From: Oscillospiraceae bacterium
GTDB lineage: Bacteria > Bacillota > Clostridia > Oscillospirales > Ruminococcaceae
Reading direction: 5' to 3'
Assembly: GCA_902798695.1 (NCBI GenBank)
Contig: CADBXK010000001.1
Coordinates: 682,001-746,000, forward strand
DNA length: 64,000 nucleotides
In this document: positions 36,887-44,867 of the stretch, piece after piece
How positions within the stretch are numbered: the first letter of the stretch is position 1
How the letters are laid out: every line of letters begins with the position of its first letter
Made by a program: the position numbers and the translations under genes
The notes under the pieces: model-generated
What the model was told of the DNA's origin: nothing
The model's input: only the letters and a program-made list of their open reading frames with translations
The model's database searches: none

Positions 36887-36963
36887 GGCGATATAGCTCA
36901 GGTGGCTAGAGCATGCGGTTCATACCCGCAGTGTCACTGGTTCGAATCCAGTTATCGCTACCA
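36887..36963 (+). tRNA. tRNA-Met (anticodon CAT), elongator type
   Basis: A 77-nt cloverleaf with CCA encoded. The anticodon stem TGCGG/CCGCA encloses loop TTCATAC. The acceptor GGCGATA pairs with TATCGCT (G1-T72 wobble). The overall sequence resembles Firmicute elongator tRNA-Met; a lysidine tRNA-Ile(CAT) is less likely but not excluded by eye. Confidence 0.88.
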
Positions 36964-36972
36964 TAAAAATTA

Positions 36973-37047
36973 GGCCCGTTGGTCAAGTGGTTAAGACACC
37001 GCCCTTTCACGGCGGTAACGCGAGTTCAATTCTCGCACGGGTCACCA
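36973..37047 (+). tRNA. tRNA-Glu (anticodon TTC)
   Basis: A 75-nt cloverleaf with CCA encoded. Acceptor GGCCCGT/ACGGGTC. The anticodon stem CCGCC/GGCGG encloses loop CTTTCAC. It is 9 nt after tRNA-Met and in the same transcript. Confidence 0.96.
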
Positions 37048-37051
37048 AAAT

Positions 37052-37090
37052 AAAAAAGAAGCACGAATTAAAATTTTGTGCTTCTTTTTT
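37052..37090 (+). terminator. Terminator of the tRNA operon
   Basis: AAAAAAGAAGCAC (37052-37064) pairs with GTGCTTCTTTTTT (37078-37090). Confidence 0.9.
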
Positions 37091-37098
37091 TGAAAAAA

Positions 37099-37122
37099 AT
37101 CAGGGAATAAACCTTCCCTGAT
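37099..37122 (-). terminator. Terminator of the rubredoxin gene
   Basis: ATCAGGGAA (37099-37107) pairs with TTCCCTGAT (37114-37122); on the minus strand TTTTTTT follows. Confidence 0.85.
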
Positions 37123-37139
37123 AATTAAATTTTTACCAA

Positions 37140-37268
37140 TTATTGTTCTTCAAACATATCTTTTCCAACGCCACAAACAGGACAAACATAATCATCTGGT
37201 TCAGAATTAATGTCTCCTTCATGAACATATCCACATACACTACATACATATGTCTTATTTTCTTCCAT
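37140..37268 (-). CDS. Free-standing rubredoxin-like protein (42 aa)
   Basis: A very short gene for a one-iron electron carrier. Its 42 residues have both rubredoxin metal knuckles, [13 protein letters not shown] and [16 protein letters not shown], i.e. two C-x2-C-G pairs. The spacer between them is short, as in the C-terminal domain of rubrerythrin; the end KDMFEE also matches that domain. It is nevertheless a separate gene with its own stop and terminator, and no rubrerythrin lies upstream. The likely role is electron delivery to an oxygen- or peroxide-reducing enzyme. The ribosome binding site (AAAGGA) is about 15 nt from the ATG, longer than usual. Confidence 0.88.
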   Translation of the reverse strand: MEENKTYVCSVCGYVHEGDINSEPDDYVCPVCGVGKDMFEEQ

Positions 37269-37383
37269 ATTCTATAACCACTTTCCTTTCTACCAATCTA
37301 CTAAAATAACACATTCGTGTAAAAATTATCATAATTTTATATCCTTGTCAAGATAAGTTTTACATTATATATGTTAATTTACA

Positions 37384-37686
37384 TTATCTAATAAACAAAT
37401 TATTCAAATTCGATATGGCATTCGTTAAAATTCCCCTAACGTTAACTCCTCCAGCAACCATGTCTAGCATCTCATCTGAAAGCGTAAAACTACCAAAATT
37501 ATTTACTATCTTATGCGCCTCAGCGGACTGCAAAAACGTTTTCATTTCATCTTCAAATGTTTCAAAATCTTCTCTGTAGCCTTTTTGACAAAAGAATTCA
37601 TAAACATCTTGTGAATTATCCAAACTATTAAATTCATCTCGTTGGTCTGAATCGGTCATTATCTTATAAAAAATATCCTTAATCAT
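37384..37686 (-). CDS. Nif11-type RiPP precursor peptide (orphan)
   Basis: A 100-residue peptide with a Nif11-like leader and a double-glycine cleavage site. The leader starts MIKDIFYKIMTDSDQRDEF, has an aromatic-rich mid-part with GYREDFETFEDEM, and ends in LSDEMLDMVAGG at residues ~69-80. The remaining 20 residues, starting VNVRGILTNA and ending NNLFIR, would be the core. The core has no Cys, Ser or Pro and one Thr, so lanthionine or heterocycle formation is unlikely. It could be an unmodified or otherwise modified bacteriocin-like peptide. AGGGGG is 7 nt before the ATG. No maturase, peptidase-exporter or immunity gene is near. Confidence 0.8.
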   Translation of the reverse strand: MIKDIFYKIMTDSDQRDEFNSLDNSQDVYEFFCQKGYREDFETFEDEMKTFLQSAEAHKIVNNFGSFTLSDEMLDMVAGGVNVRGILTNAISNLNNLFIR

Positions 37687-38019
37687 AAAACAACCCCCTA
37701 AATCAAAAAAATTATATTTTGATAAACATATTATATCAATTTTTCAAATAAAACAATATTATCTACTAAAATTTGTTATATTTGCACAACCACGTTTTAG
37801 TTTTTTATATAAAAATTTTATGTTGATTATGTCTTGTTTCTGTGTTAAAATTATTCCAAAGTGTGTTTAAAAAATACTTAATTTGAACTGGAATCAAAAC
37901 ACTAAAATGTAATATAAAAAAAACTTCTTACTATTGTAGACAAAATTCAGACTATTTATTTTGCCTATTTTTAACAATTCTATATAACACCAATTTATTG
38001 TTAATCACGAATTTTTTGT
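37687..38019. other. Intergenic region between the Nif11 precursor and pheS
   Basis: No gene is seen on either strand and no T-box motif is found ahead of pheS. It carries the upstream signals of both divergent genes, but I could not fix a -35/-10 pair. Confidence 0.4.
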
Positions 38020-38049
38020 TCCAGACTTTTGAGTTCTGGAGCGTTTTTT
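38020..38049 (+). promoter_or_regulatory. Hairpin plus T-run upstream of pheS, possible attenuator
   Basis: TCCAGA (38020-38025) pairs with TCTGGA (38035-38040); GCG then TTTTTT follows, 30 nt before the pheS start. The stem is short, but the arrangement resembles an intrinsic terminator inside the leader. Confidence 0.4.
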
Positions 38050-38079
38050 ATTATTAAAAGTAGAGGTGTATCAAAATCT

Positions 38080-39099
38080 ATGAAAGAACAAATAAATGAA
38101 ATCAGAGAAACTGCTGTAAAGCAAATCAATTCTTGTCAAAAAACAAATGAATTGACTAATTTAAAAGTAGAATATCTCGGAAAAAAGGGAAAGCTTTCCT
38201 TGCTATTAAAACAAATGGGTAAACTTCCCCCAGAAGAAAGAAAAACTGTTGGCCAACTTGCAAACAAAGTTAGAAATGAATTAGAACAAAATCTAGAACA
38301 AAAGATGGCTCAAATAAAATTAATTGAACAAGAAAACAAGATGAAGTCAGAAAAAATCGATGTCACACTCCCTGGACAAAAATTTCAAATTGGAAATATA
38401 CACCCACTATCCAAAGTCATGAAAGAAATTAACGATATTTTTATTGGTATGGGTTTTTCAATTGCAGAAGGTCCAGAAATTGAAACAGATTACTATAATT
38501 TTGAAGCTCTAAATATTCCAAAAGATCACCCTGCAAGAGATACTCAAGATACATTTTATATAAATGATAATATTCTTTTGCGCACACAAACTTCTCCTGT
38601 TCAAATTCGAGTTATGGAAAAGCAAAAACCTCCTATAAGAATAATTTCTCCCGGAAGAGTATATCGTTCCGATTCTGTTGATGCAACACACTCTCCTGTA
38701 TTCCATCAAATAGAAGGCCTTGTTGTAGATAAAAATATAACAATGTCAGACTTAAAGGGAACTCTTGAATTATTCGTAAAAAAATTATATGGAGAAGACT
38801 CTAACGTTAAGTTTAGACCACATCATTTTCCATTTACTGAACCTTCTGCAGAAATGGATGTTATGTGTTTTTCATGCAAGGGAAAAGGATGTAGTTTGTG
38901 TAAAGGTGAAGGCTGGATTGAAATATTAGGCTGTGGAATGGTTCATCCAAAAGTGCTAAAAGAATGTAATATAGATCCAGAAATTTATTCCGGGTTTGCA
39001 TTTGGTCTGGGCCTAGAAAGAATTGTTATGAGAAGATATAACATCGATGACCTTAGATTGTTTTTTGAAAATGATATGCGCTTCTTATCTCAATTTTAA
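38080..39099 (+). CDS. pheS: Phenylalanyl-tRNA synthetase, alpha subunit
   Basis: The catalytic subunit of the alpha2-beta2 enzyme that charges tRNA-Phe. 339 residues from ATG 38080, which follows GAGG. An N-terminal tRNA-binding coiled coil (~1-85) is followed by the class II core: [14 protein letters not shown], motif 2 around [37 protein letters not shown], a Cys cluster [12 protein letters not shown] as in B. subtilis PheS, and motif 3 [14 protein letters not shown]. pheT follows after 94 nt. Confidence 0.96.
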   Translation: MKEQINEIRETAVKQINSCQKTNELTNLKVEYLGKKGKLSLLLKQMGKLPPEERKTVGQLANKVRNELEQNLEQKMAQIKLIEQENKMKSEKIDVTLPGQKFQIGNIHPLSKVMKEINDIFIGMGFSIAEGPEIETDYYNFEALNIPKDHPARDTQDTFYINDNILLRTQTSPVQIRVMEKQKPPIRIISPGRVYRSDSVDATHSPVFHQIEGLVVDKNITMSDLKGTLELFVKKLYGEDSNVKFRPHHFPFTEPSAEMDVMCFSCKGKGCSLCKGEGWIEILGCGMVHPKVLKECNIDPEIYSGFAFGLGLERIVMRRYNIDDLRLFFENDMRFLSQF

Positions 39100-39193
39100 A
39101 AATTCAAAAAATTATTTTAGTAAGTTTTGATAAATAAAAACTACATTTAACATTGTGAATTTTTCACAAATCTTTTTAAGGTGGTTAAAATAT

Positions 39194-41569
39194 ATGAATT
39201 TATCCGTAAAATGGTTGAAAGACTACGTAAATATAGATAACTTAACCATTAAAGAATTAACTGATGGTTTAACAATGAGCGGATCTAAAGTCGAAGGCTT
39301 TGAAAATGAAAACGACAAAATACAAAAAATAGTCGTTGGAAAAATAATATCTATAGAAAAACATCCTGACGCCGACAAATTGGTAGTTTGCTTGGTAGAT
39401 GTTGGGCAAGATGAACCTTTGCAAATTGTAACAGGAGCAACCAATGTAAAAGAAAACGCTTTAGTTCCGGTATGTTTGAATGGTGCCATTCTTCCAAATG
39501 GAACAAAAATTAGATCGGGAAAACTGCGCGGGGTTCTTTCTCAAGGCATGATGTGTTCACTATCCGAATTAGGTCTATCTAAAAATGATTTTCCATATGC
39601 AATCGAAGATGGTATATTCTTATTAGAAGAAGAGTGTGAAATTGGTCAGGATATTTGTGAGGCTATAGGTTTAGATGACACAAAAATTGAATTTGAAATA
39701 ACATCCAACCGTCCAGATTGTCTCTCGGTTGTTGGCTTGGCCAGAGAAACTGCTGCAACATTTAATCTCCCTCTTAATATATCTTCTCCAAAAGTTAAAG
39801 GCTCCAGTGGAAATATTAATGACAGTTTAAAAGTTGACATAAAAACTCCACTTTGTAGCAGATATATGGCCAAAATGGTCAAAAACGTAAAAATCAAACC
39901 ATCTCCACGCTGGATGCGAGAGCGTTTAAGAGCCAGTGGAGTGAGACCAATTAATAATATCGTAGACATAACTAATTTTGTAATGTTAGAATATGGTCAT
40001 CCTATGCACGCATTTGACGCATCTAATGTTTCTGGAAACAATATAATTATACGAACTGCCAAAAATGAAGAAACTATAACAACTTTAGATGGCATCGAAC
40101 ACAATCTAAAAGACAGTATGCTTATGGTATGCGACTCTGAAAAACCAATTGCTGTTGCTGGAGTAATGGGTGGAAAATACAGCGGTGTTCAAGAAGACAC
40201 AACATCAATTATCTTAGAAGCAGCATGTTTTGATGGAGCTAACGTTAGAAAAACTGCTAAAGCCTTAAATATAAGAACAGATTCGTCCGTACGATTTGAA
40301 AAAGGTTTAAATCCAATATGTTGTGAAAACACAATAAATCGTGCTTGTGAATTAATCGAACTGCTCGAAATAGGCGAAGTTGTTGGAGGAACAATAGATA
40401 TACAAAATTTTGATCATAAACCAAAAACAATCCATCTAGATTCTGAATGGATAAACAATTTTATTGGAATAAGTTTATCTAACGACGATATGACAAAAAT
40501 TTTGAACTCTCTAGATTTCGAAGTAAAAGACAATGAAATTATCGTTCCTCCTCACAGAATAGACATTGAACACAAAGCAGATGTAGCGGAAGAAATTGCT
40601 AGAATATATGGATATGACAAAATTCCAGTCTCAACAATTAAAGGAAAAGCTGATGGCGCTTTAACTGAAACTCAAAAGTTCAAACAACTAATAAACGCTT
40701 CTCTAATTGCTATTGGTTGCAGCGAAATATGCACATATTCATTTATGAGTCCAAAAGAATATAATAAAATTCAGCTTGCCCCAGACTGTGATTTAAGAAA
40801 CTCAATAAAAATTCAAAATCCACTTGGTGAAGACACAAGCACTATGAGGACAACAACATTTCCATCTATTCTCAGCATACTTTCTAAAAATTACAACAAC
40901 AGAAACGAAAAAGCTTGGCTATATGAGATAGGCAGGGTTTATATTCCTTCTGAAGAAAATTCACAGCCATATCAAATAGACAAAATAGCAATTGGAACCT
41001 ATGGAAACTGCGATTTTTATACAATAAAAGGAATTATTGAATCTTTATTAGATCAACTTAATGTGAGCGACGTTGAATTTGTTGCTGCAAAAGGCATGCC
41101 ATTCCACGATTATCGTTGCTGTGAAATAGTCAAAAATGGAAAAATTTTAGGAAAATTTGGTGAAGTGCATCCAACGGTAAGTGAAAATTACAAAATAGGG
41201 ACTAAAGCATATATTGCAGAACTAGATTTTAATACAATATTTAGTGCAAGAAACGAACTAAATACATACTGTGGCATTCCGAAATTTCCTGCTTCTGTTA
41301 GAGATTTATCGTTAGTTTGCGATGAATCAATCGAATCAGGTAAAATAGAAAAAGAAATAAAAAATAATGTAGGAAAAATATTAGAAAGTATAGAAGTTTT
41401 TGATGTATATAGAGGCGAACAAATTGCAGATAATCAAAAAAGTATTTCATATAAATTAACCATGCGCGATAGAACTAGAACCCTAACCGATGAAGAAATT
41501 GATAAGGTTATTGAAAAAACTCTAACTTCTCTAGAAAAAATTGGTGTTAAACTTAGATTTCAATCATAA
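39194..41569 (+). CDS. pheT: Phenylalanyl-tRNA synthetase, beta subunit
   Basis: It carries tRNA recognition and editing. 791 residues. Domain order is normal: N-terminal MNLSVKWLKDYV, the EMAPII-like tRNA-binding domain (VVGKIISIEKHPDADKLVVC), B3/B4 editing domain (EITSNRPDCLSVVGLARE), B5 domain, core-like domain and the C-terminal anticodon-binding FDX-ACB domain (FPASVRDLSLVCDE). ATG 39194 follows AAGGTGG by 8-9 nt; the frame is open 39 nt upstream without a start signal. Confidence 0.96.
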   Translation: MNLSVKWLKDYVNIDNLTIKELTDGLTMSGSKVEGFENENDKIQKIVVGKIISIEKHPDADKLVVCLVDVGQDEPLQIVTGATNVKENALVPVCLNGAILPNGTKIRSGKLRGVLSQGMMCSLSELGLSKNDFPYAIEDGIFLLEEECEIGQDICEAIGLDDTKIEFEITSNRPDCLSVVGLARETAATFNLPLNISSPKVKGSSGNINDSLKVDIKTPLCSRYMAKMVKNVKIKPSPRWMRERLRASGVRPINNIVDITNFVMLEYGHPMHAFDASNVSGNNIIIRTAKNEETITTLDGIEHNLKDSMLMVCDSEKPIAVAGVMGGKYSGVQEDTTSIILEAACFDGANVRKTAKALNIRTDSSVRFEKGLNPICCENTINRACELIELLEIGEVVGGTIDIQNFDHKPKTIHLDSEWINNFIGISLSNDDMTKILNSLDFEVKDNEIIVPPHRIDIEHKADVAEEIARIYGYDKIPVSTIKGKADGALTETQKFKQLINASLIAIGCSEICTYSFMSPKEYNKIQLAPDCDLRNSIKIQNPLGEDTSTMRTTTFPSILSILSKNYNNRNEKAWLYEIGRVYIPSEENSQPYQIDKIAIGTYGNCDFYTIKGIIESLLDQLNVSDVEFVAAKGMPFHDYRCCEIVKNGKILGKFGEVHPTVSENYKIGTKAYIAELDFNTIFSARNELNTYCGIPKFPASVRDLSLVCDESIESGKIEKEIKNNVGKILESIEVFDVYRGEQIADNQKSISYKLTMRDRTRTLTDEEIDKVIEKTLTSLEKIGVKLRFQS

Positions 41570-41597
41570 TATATAACTCGATATATTTGCCTATAAA

Positions 41598-41630
41598 AAT
41601 CATGCTAGTGCTTATTTCTCTAGCATGATT
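41598..41630 (+). terminator. Terminator after pheT
   Basis: AATCATGCTAG (41598-41608) pairs perfectly with CTAGCATGATT (41620-41630); the T-tail is weak (TGATGTTGTTTG). Confidence 0.7.
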
Positions 41631-41734
41631 TGATGTTGTTTGCGTCAATTTTTAATGAACAAAAATATGTTCTTTATGTTAAAATATACAAATATATAAA
41701 AATTTTTACATTTATTTTCATACACCAACTACTC

Positions 41735-41763
41735 TTGACTTTTTATAAATAAAAATATATCAT
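41735..41763 (+). promoter_or_regulatory. Promoter for nrdDG
   Basis: TTGACT (41735-41740), 17-nt spacer, TATCAT (41758-41763). Confidence 0.55.
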
Positions 41764-41840
41764 TAAGGTATGTTGAAGATATTCATTGGTTTTATATTTT
41801 TTGAAGCAATCCGTTTGCTTCGATTATTTTTTCATCAGAT

Positions 41841-41856
41841 ACACTATATATTGTGT
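41841..41856 (+). promoter_or_regulatory. NrdR-box-like site upstream of nrdD
   Basis: ACACTATATATTGTGT matches the 16-bp NrdR box pattern (acaCwAtATaTwGtgt) that controls ribonucleotide reductase genes. NrdR usually binds a pair of boxes; I see only this one clearly, 39 nt before the nrdD start codon. Confidence 0.6.
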
Positions 41857-41894
41857 ATTGTAAAAAAACGTATACAAATTAAGGAGGCTTTGCG

Positions 41895-44024
41895 GTGAAT
41901 ACAAAAGTTATCAAAAGAAATGGTACAATTGTTGAATTTGATTCACACAAGATATATGACGCTATAATGAGATCTATGAGTTACGGTAGCGGAATAATCA
42001 ACGAAGAAGTGGCAGAAAAAATAAGCAAAGAAATCGAGGCTGAATGTGAACACCGTTTAGATAATATAACAATCCGTGAAATAGAAAATTCTGTTTATAG
42101 TAAACTAATTCAAAAAGGCCATATGTTAACTGCTAAAGCGTATGAAGGTTTTAGATCTATTCAAGAATTTAAACGCTTAACTAACACAACTGACGATGGT
42201 GTTATTGGATTATTAAAAGGTACAAACCATCTAGTTGCTATGGACAATTCAAACAAAAATCCTATTTTAAATTCAACAATGAGAGATTTAATTGCCGGAG
42301 AAGTTTCTAAGGACTTAACTCAGCGCATATTGCTTCCAACAGATGTTGTTCAAGCTCATCAAAATGGCGTTTTGCACTTCCATGACATGGACTATTCTAT
42401 GAGCCCAATGTTTAACTGTTGTTTGATTAATATTGGAGATATGTTAGACAACGGAACTGTTATTAACGACACTTTAATAGAATCACCATCTTGTTTCCAA
42501 ACAGCTTGTAATATTATGACTCAGATTATGGCACAAGTTGCTTCAAATCAATATGGTGGTCAGAGTGTGGATATAAGACATCTTGGAAAATATCTACGTA
42601 GGACAAGAACAAAAGCATATAATCATTATAAAGAAAAGGGCTATGACGAATCTTTGTGCAACGAACTTGCTGAAGATAAAATGTTAACTGAATTAAAATC
42701 TGGAGTTCAAACAATTCAATATCAAATAAACACACTTCAGACTTCAAACGGTCAAGCTCCTTTTGTTACAATATTTATGCATATTGAAGATGGATTTGAA
42801 TATGAAAAAGAAGTTGCTCTAATTGTTAGAGAAATTTTAAAGCAACGCCTAGAAGGTGTAAAAAACCGTCAAAATGTTGTTGTAACACCTCCATTCCCAA
42901 AACTAGTTTACGTGCTAGATGAAAACAATTGCTTGCAAGGTGGAAAATACGATTATATTACTAGAGATTATGCTATTCCATGTAGTGCAAAAAGAATGTA
43001 TCCAGATTATATTTCTGCAAAACAAATGAGAAAAATATATGACGGTCATGTGTTTAGTTGTATGGGTTGCCGCTCATTCTTGTCTCCTTGGTATGATAAA
43101 GACGGTAATGTTAAATTTGAAGGTAGATTTAACGCTGGAGTGGTTTCAATAAACCTTCCTCAAATTGCAATAATTGCTAATAAAGATGAAGATAAATTCT
43201 GGCGTCTGTTAGACCGTCGTTTAGACTTGTGTAAAAAAGCTTTAATCTGCCGTCACGATATGTTAAAAGGAACAAAAGCTGCTGTTTCTCCAATCCACTG
43301 GCAAGACGGTGCTATTGCTAGACTTGCTCCAGGTGAAACAATTGACGAGCTATTAGAAGGCGGTTTCTGCACATTATCTTTAGGATATATTGGAATATAT
43401 GAAATGACTAAGCTAATGACCGGCGAGAGTCATACTCAAGATAAAGGAAAAGATTTTGCTATCTCAGTTATGAAACACATGAGGCAAGCAACTCAGGATT
43501 GGAAAAAAGAAACCGGTTTAGGTTTTGCTTTATATGGTACTCCTGCAGAAAATCTTTGCTATAGATTTGCTAAAATAGATAAGGAACACTTTGGAGATAT
43601 TGAAGATGTAACCGATAAAGGTTACTATACAAACTCATATCACGTTGATGTTAGAGAAAACATCGATGCGTTTAGCAAACTATCGTTTGAAAGTGAATTC
43701 CAAGAGATCAGTACAGGTGGTTGTATATCATACATAGAAATTCCAAATATGCAACATAACTTAGAAGCACTGGAAGAAATGGTTCAGTTTATATACGACA
43801 ATATACAATATGCTGAATTTAACACAAAGTCTGATTACTGCCATGTTTGTGGTTTTGACGGTGAAATCAAGATAAACGATGACGTGCAGTGGGAATGTCC
43901 TAACTGTGGAAACACAGATACTTCAAAATTAACTGTTGTAAGAAGAACTTGCGGATATTTAGGCTTGCACTTCTGGAATGAAGGTAAAACAAAAGAAATG
44001 AAACAAAGAGTTTTACATCTATAA
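41895..44024 (+). CDS. nrdD: Anaerobic ribonucleoside-triphosphate reductase
   Basis: A class III glycyl-radical reductase that makes dNTPs under anoxia. 709 residues. The N-terminal ATP-cone (VIKRNGTIVEFDSHKIYDAI) is the allosteric domain. The catalytic barrel follows, with CCLINIGDML and HDMDYS. A C-terminal zinc site has two CxxC pairs (CHVCGFDG, CPNCGN), and the glycyl-radical loop reads RRTCGYLG. The start is GTG at 41895, 8 nt after AAGGAGG. nrdG follows 23 nt downstream. Confidence 0.97.
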   Translation: MNTKVIKRNGTIVEFDSHKIYDAIMRSMSYGSGIINEEVAEKISKEIEAECEHRLDNITIREIENSVYSKLIQKGHMLTAKAYEGFRSIQEFKRLTNTTDDGVIGLLKGTNHLVAMDNSNKNPILNSTMRDLIAGEVSKDLTQRILLPTDVVQAHQNGVLHFHDMDYSMSPMFNCCLINIGDMLDNGTVINDTLIESPSCFQTACNIMTQIMAQVASNQYGGQSVDIRHLGKYLRRTRTKAYNHYKEKGYDESLCNELAEDKMLTELKSGVQTIQYQINTLQTSNGQAPFVTIFMHIEDGFEYEKEVALIVREILKQRLEGVKNRQNVVVTPPFPKLVYVLDENNCLQGGKYDYITRDYAIPCSAKRMYPDYISAKQMRKIYDGHVFSCMGCRSFLSPWYDKDGNVKFEGRFNAGVVSINLPQIAIIANKDEDKFWRLLDRRLDLCKKALICRHDMLKGTKAAVSPIHWQDGAIARLAPGETIDELLEGGFCTLSLGYIGIYEMTKLMTGESHTQDKGKDFAISVMKHMRQATQDWKKETGLGFALYGTPAENLCYRFAKIDKEHFGDIEDVTDKGYYTNSYHVDVRENIDAFSKLSFESEFQEISTGGCISYIEIPNMQHNLEALEEMVQFIYDNIQYAEFNTKSDYCHVCGFDGEIKINDDVQWECPNCGNTDTSKLTVVRRTCGYLGLHFWNEGKTKEMKQRVLHL

Positions 44025-44047
44025 ACATAAAAAAAGGGCGAGATTAA

Positions 44048-44551
44048 ATGAGATATGGTCAAATCAGAAAATATGACGTAGCAAATGGCCCTGGAATTAG
44101 AACCTCATTATTTGTAACAGGATGTCCATTTAAATGTGAAGGATGTTTTAATGAAGAATATCAATCCAAAGAAAATGGAACTTTATGGTCTAAATCTATT
44201 GAAGATCGCCTCATAAAATTTGTATCTTCTGAACGCATTAGTGGTTTATCTGTTTTAGGCGGAGAGCCACTTGTTCAAGATGACGATCTGTTAAATTTAT
44301 TAAAACGTGTTAAAAAAGAAACCAAAAAATCTATTTGGCTGTGGTCTGGCTATGAATTTGAACAACTAAATCAAAGACAATTAGACCTTTTAAAATATGT
44401 TGATGTTTTAGTGGATGGGCTTTTCGTTATTACAAAAAAAGATTTAAAATTAAAATTTAGAGGTTCCTCAAATCAAAGAGTTATTGATTTAAACAAAACC
44501 AGAAGTCAAGGCAAAATTGTAATTTGGAGCGGAATTAAACAGGGCCAGTGA
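44048..44551 (+). CDS. nrdG: Anaerobic ribonucleotide reductase activating protein
   Basis: A radical SAM activase generating the glycyl radical on NrdD. 167 residues. DVANGPGIRTSLFVTGCPFKC begins the fold (written in part: ANGPGIRTSLFVTG, CPFKCEGCFN), with the CxxxCxxC motif, then LSVLGGEPLVQ and KSIWLWSGYEFE. GGGCGAG precedes ATG. Second gene of nrdDG. Confidence 0.95.
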   Translation: MRYGQIRKYDVANGPGIRTSLFVTGCPFKCEGCFNEEYQSKENGTLWSKSIEDRLIKFVSSERISGLSVLGGEPLVQDDDLLNLLKRVKKETKKSIWLWSGYEFEQLNQRQLDLLKYVDVLVDGLFVITKKDLKLKFRGSSNQRVIDLNKTRSQGKIVIWSGIKQGQ

Positions 44552-44599
44552 TTTGCTATATATCTAAATTTTGTTTGCAAATTATTAACTTTTATATCA

Positions 44600-44628
44600 T
44601 TGACTTTAACTACTATGTATGTTAGAAT
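44600..44628 (+). promoter_or_regulatory. Promoter for tRNA-Thr
   Basis: TTGACT (44600-44605), 17-nt spacer, TAGAAT (44623-44628). Bases 44600-44620 are identical to the pflB promoter at 25119-25139. Confidence 0.75.
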
Positions 44629-44662
44629 TTCTAGTAAGTTTGCTATTAGTTCTAACACTTCT

Positions 44663-44738
44663 GCTACTGTAGCTCAGTTGGTAGAGCAGCTCACTCGTAA
44701 TGAGCAGGTCGTCCGTTCAAGCCGGATCAGTAGCTCCA
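44663..44738 (+). tRNA. tRNA-Thr (anticodon CGT)
   Basis: A 76-nt cloverleaf with CCA encoded. Acceptor GCTACTG/CAGTAGC. The anticodon stem GCTCA/TGAGC encloses loop CTCGTAA, giving CGT. Single gene, with no clear terminator after it. Confidence 0.95.
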
Positions 44739-44867
44739 GACTTTATTTTTATGTTTTGACTAGTAATTTTACATATTAAATAAATATATTATTACTTCAG
44801 ACATACTTTAATTATAGTGTGTCGATTTTTATTTTAGCAAATTAATAGGCGAAAGGTTTTGTGTTCA

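Larger units (their letters stand above)
41570..41894 (+). other. pheT-nrdD intergenic region
   Basis: It contains the pheT terminator, a promoter (41735-41763), a hairpin GAAGCAA/TTGCTTC (41803-41821) followed by a T-rich run, and an NrdR-box-like palindrome (41841-41856). No gene is seen. Confidence 0.6.

Noticed and set aside
36887..36963. tRNA-Ile(CAT, lysidine) in place of tRNA-Met
   Set aside because: The overall sequence matches the Firmicute elongator tRNA-Met pattern better. A tRNA-classifier run would settle it.
37687..38079. T-box riboswitch expected before pheST
   Set aside because: No T-box motif (GGGTGGNACCGCG type) or specifier structure could be found. Only a short hairpin with T-run is present.
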